This document shows, one piece after another, positions 62,501 to 64,000 of a stretch of 64,000 nt of DNA. Made by a program: the position numbers and the translations under genes. This stretch comes from Phoronis australis. Lineage: Eukaryota > Phoronida > Phoronidae. The stretch covers positions 3,300 through 67,299 of the forward strand of contig NMRA01000999.1 in assembly GCA_002633005.1 (NCBI GenBank), read 5' to 3'. The notes beneath the pieces are model-generated. The model searched no databases, was not told where the DNA came from, and saw only the letters and a list, made by a program, of their open reading frames with translations. The first letter of the stretch is position 1. The number at the start of each line of letters is the position of its first letter.

Positions 62501-63387
62501 CACATATAATATAGTAACTGTCACCAGTATGAACCATTACATTGTTGTCCGATACTGGCCGAGGTTCGTCACATGCCATCTCCGAATCTTCATCTTGCAA
62601 CTTGTTGCGATTTCGGTACACGACCAACTGCTGTGGCTGATTAGAACAGGTCGAGCCATAGAAGATCACGCGAGGTACTTTGTCCGATCCCTCAGCACTA
62701 GTCTCCTCCTGCACAATGTAGATACTGCTAGAATCGGCTCCTGCGTGACCATCTGAGCCAGAAGACACAATCACTGTGTTATGCGCGGCTTGAGCGCCCA
62801 GAGAGGGATTTTTGGACGAAGCTGAAAGGAAAGGGGAGTTAAATATGTATCATTCTAAGCAATTCTTCCAGTCACTTAGTGCTCAAAAATTGTTACTGCT
62901 CTCAAAATTTTGCATAATCATGAAAGGAACAGATGAATATTAAGAAAAGCTAATTCTCAATTGAAATACACCTCGACATGAATGACACTCGTCATGACAA
63001 CATCGGGTTGAACAGTCGATATGATCTGACAGATATATGTACATGAAGCTCAGCTGAGCTTGAACTGGTCAACTTTAGGTGGGCGTGGCCAGAGCTGTCA
63101 TTTCCTGCAGCAGTTTTTGGAAACACAACGTATTGTCGAGGCAAGGAAAACCAAGACTGCATTCAAAAGGGTACAAGTAAGTGGCCTGGATTTGATTTCT
63201 TTTTAGAAGGGTGGACCACCCATTTTAAAATCACATTGAAGAAAAGGTTAATTCGGTGGTCAGAGGTTATGTCAATCGTCAGCACAGCATCAGCAAAGCC
63301 CTTACCTTTACTAGTAGCCAGTGTTTGTGTGATAGCCTGCAGGAGAGCTGGAGATATGCCAGGATCACCCTGATCACTAGAAGCCAT
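56538..63387 (-). CDS. NR5B: NR5B-type nuclear receptor (DHR39/FTZ-F1-beta-like), 8 exons
   Basis: Exons on the minus strand: 63387-63306 (from ATG; the exon itself starts at 63393 after an AG), 62821-62285, 61825-61649, 60692-60544, 59107-58898, 58061-57932, 57697-57575 and 56878-56538 (stop). Phases match, giving 1749 nt or 582 aa. Residues 1-197 are an acidic, low-complexity A/B region. The DNA-binding domain runs about 198-263: [19 protein letters not shown]-box CESCKG (about 215-220), then [20 protein letters not shown]. The C-terminal extension [14 protein letters not shown] is the FTZ-F1-box type that marks the NR5 family as monomer binders of AGGTCA half-sites with a 5' extension. Exons 5-8 encode the ligand-binding domain: [15 protein letters not shown], then [16 protein letters not shown] (signature), [24 protein letters not shown], and an AF-2-like LLHECL. 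A C-terminal tail of about 45 residues follows AF-2. NR5B is known from arthropods and other invertebrates and is not found in vertebrates. The second finger has only four residues between its first two cysteines. An upstream coding exon cannot be excluded, since AAT GTG precedes the ATG in frame. Confidence 0.9.
57563..57574 (-). other. alternative 12-base exon extension in the NR5B ligand-binding domain
   Basis: Two good donors lie 12 bases apart at the end of NR5B exon 7: CCAG|GTAAGT (exon end 57575) and CCAG|GTGAGT (exon end 57563). Both leave phase 1. Using the second adds four residues (GKSP) after LILINP, in the region between the late helices of the ligand-binding domain. Confidence 0.45.
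58583..58733. repeat. 22-bp minisatellite, about 6.5 copies, with CRE-like motifs
   Basis: The unit GATGATGTCACAGTATTGTG plus TT repeats at 22-base spacing from 58583, with increasing divergence after the fourth unit. Most units contain TGATGTCA, one base from the palindromic CRE/ATF site TGACGTCA. The array lies in an NR5B intron just downstream, on the gene strand, of ligand-binding exon 5. Confidence 0.85.
59354..59536. mobile_element. 183-bp inverted-repeat (hairpin) element in an NR5B intron
   Basis: The left arm from TATGGGTTTTACAGCC (59354) to about 59401 is matched by the reverse complement of about 59489-59536, with roughly four differences over 48 bases. The loop is about 87 bases and has no recognisable coding. 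The outermost bases are TA on each side, as expected of TA-targeting Tc1/mariner-type MITEs. It lies in the intron between the receptor's hinge exon and its first ligand-binding exon. Confidence 0.8.
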
Positions 63388-63393
63388 CACATT

Positions 63394-64000
63394 CTGGAAT
63401 AACAACACCTTAGTGACAAAACACCATGCACACAGGGTGTAGAAAAAAACTCAACAACTGTTGCTACTCCCAATGTAAAGTGGACCTTTGCTTAATTACA
63501 GTTGGCGGCAATTCTTTATATACTTAGATTTTCCACAAAATATAAAGATTAACAAAAATTTAGTGAACATTATAAGATTTTAAGAGTATTTGATTTCACT
63601 ATTGGCCAACCTCAGCATTTATATAATGATTACAAGATTGCAAGGTTTGCCTCTGTCGCCAGCCGTCATTTTGAGGAATTTACAAGACTGAAGATATACA
63701 ATACCCACCAAACTCACCTAAGGCTAGGGCTAGCTGTGATTAGTGCGTGCGCGTGGAGTTGCAATTTTTTGCGAAAATATTCTCATTTCCCAAAACATGC
63801 TTCATTGATGGTATGCACACAACCACAAAGAATTATTGGACAAACTAGACATTTGTATAACAGCCATTTGTAGTTTTATTCATACTGATGAGGTAAACAA
63901 TAACACTTTTGTAAGCCCAATTTTGCCATATCCCTTGACGAGAGCAGTGTATAATTGGCCGTTTTTTGCAACTGAATGAGGAACTGTCTGAAAAAACTAG
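63394..64000. other. sequence upstream of the first recognised NR5B coding exon
   Basis: The exon starts after a good acceptor (TTATTCCAG), so at least one further 5' exon lies upstream, inside these 600 bases or beyond the window. None could be recognised here. Confidence 0.5.

Noticed and set aside
62382-62756. 124-codon plus-strand open frame
   Set aside because: Antisense of NR5B exon 2, which has splice and domain support.

Overview
The window looks like animal nuclear DNA. Its genes are broken into many short exons with GT-AG introns, intergenic space is wide (about 7.5 to 19 kb), and many short inverted-repeat transposons and minisatellites are present. AT content is moderate to high, and there are single-N and 91-N assembly gaps. 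The gene content is an NR5B-type nuclear receptor, an interferon regulatory factor without a recognisable association domain, and an LRRC74-type leucine-rich-repeat protein. This suggests an invertebrate, most likely a marine deuterostome such as amphioxus, a hemichordate or an echinoderm; a mollusc cannot be excluded. The organism call is inference.

Three multi-exon genes could be read exon by exon with matching splice phases. (1) 4403-15447, minus strand: a 12-exon LRRC74-like gene, 617 codons, with a disordered N-terminal third, RI-type leucine-rich repeats and a degenerate EF-hand-like C-terminus. (2) 34585-48981, plus strand: a 9-exon IRF gene, 373 codons, with an N-terminal tryptophan-cluster DNA-binding domain, a basic patch, a Cys-rich linker and a Ser/Pro/acidic tail. 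(3) 56538-63387, minus strand: an 8-exon nuclear receptor of the NR5B (DHR39/FTZ-F1-beta) type, 582 codons, with complete DNA-binding and ligand-binding domains. Genes 1 and 2 are head-to-head, about 19 kb apart. Genes 2 and 3 are tail-to-tail, about 7.5 kb apart. Nothing in the sequence ties the three into one pathway.

The remaining DNA is mostly repeats. There is an internally deleted Tc1/mariner element with TA target duplications (20405-21411), a LINE reverse-transcriptase C-terminal remnant in an IRF intron (47418-47878), and at least four recurring families of short inverted-repeat elements. One family is nested inside another at 26741-26984. A fifth dispersed repeat is present in three same-orientation copies, and there is a 183-bp hairpin element in an NR5B intron. 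Tandem repeats have units of 17, 21, 22, 40 and about 333 bp. I saw no rRNA genes, no convincing tRNA, no CRISPR array and no bacterial-style operon.

The points that most deserve follow-up are the four-residue D-box of the NR5B receptor, the altered tryptophan spacing and missing association domain of the IRF, the frame-neutral 21-bp array that starts at an LRRC74 splice donor, the 40-bp higher-order minisatellite lying within a LINE remnant, and in-frame tandem splice sites in all three genes.
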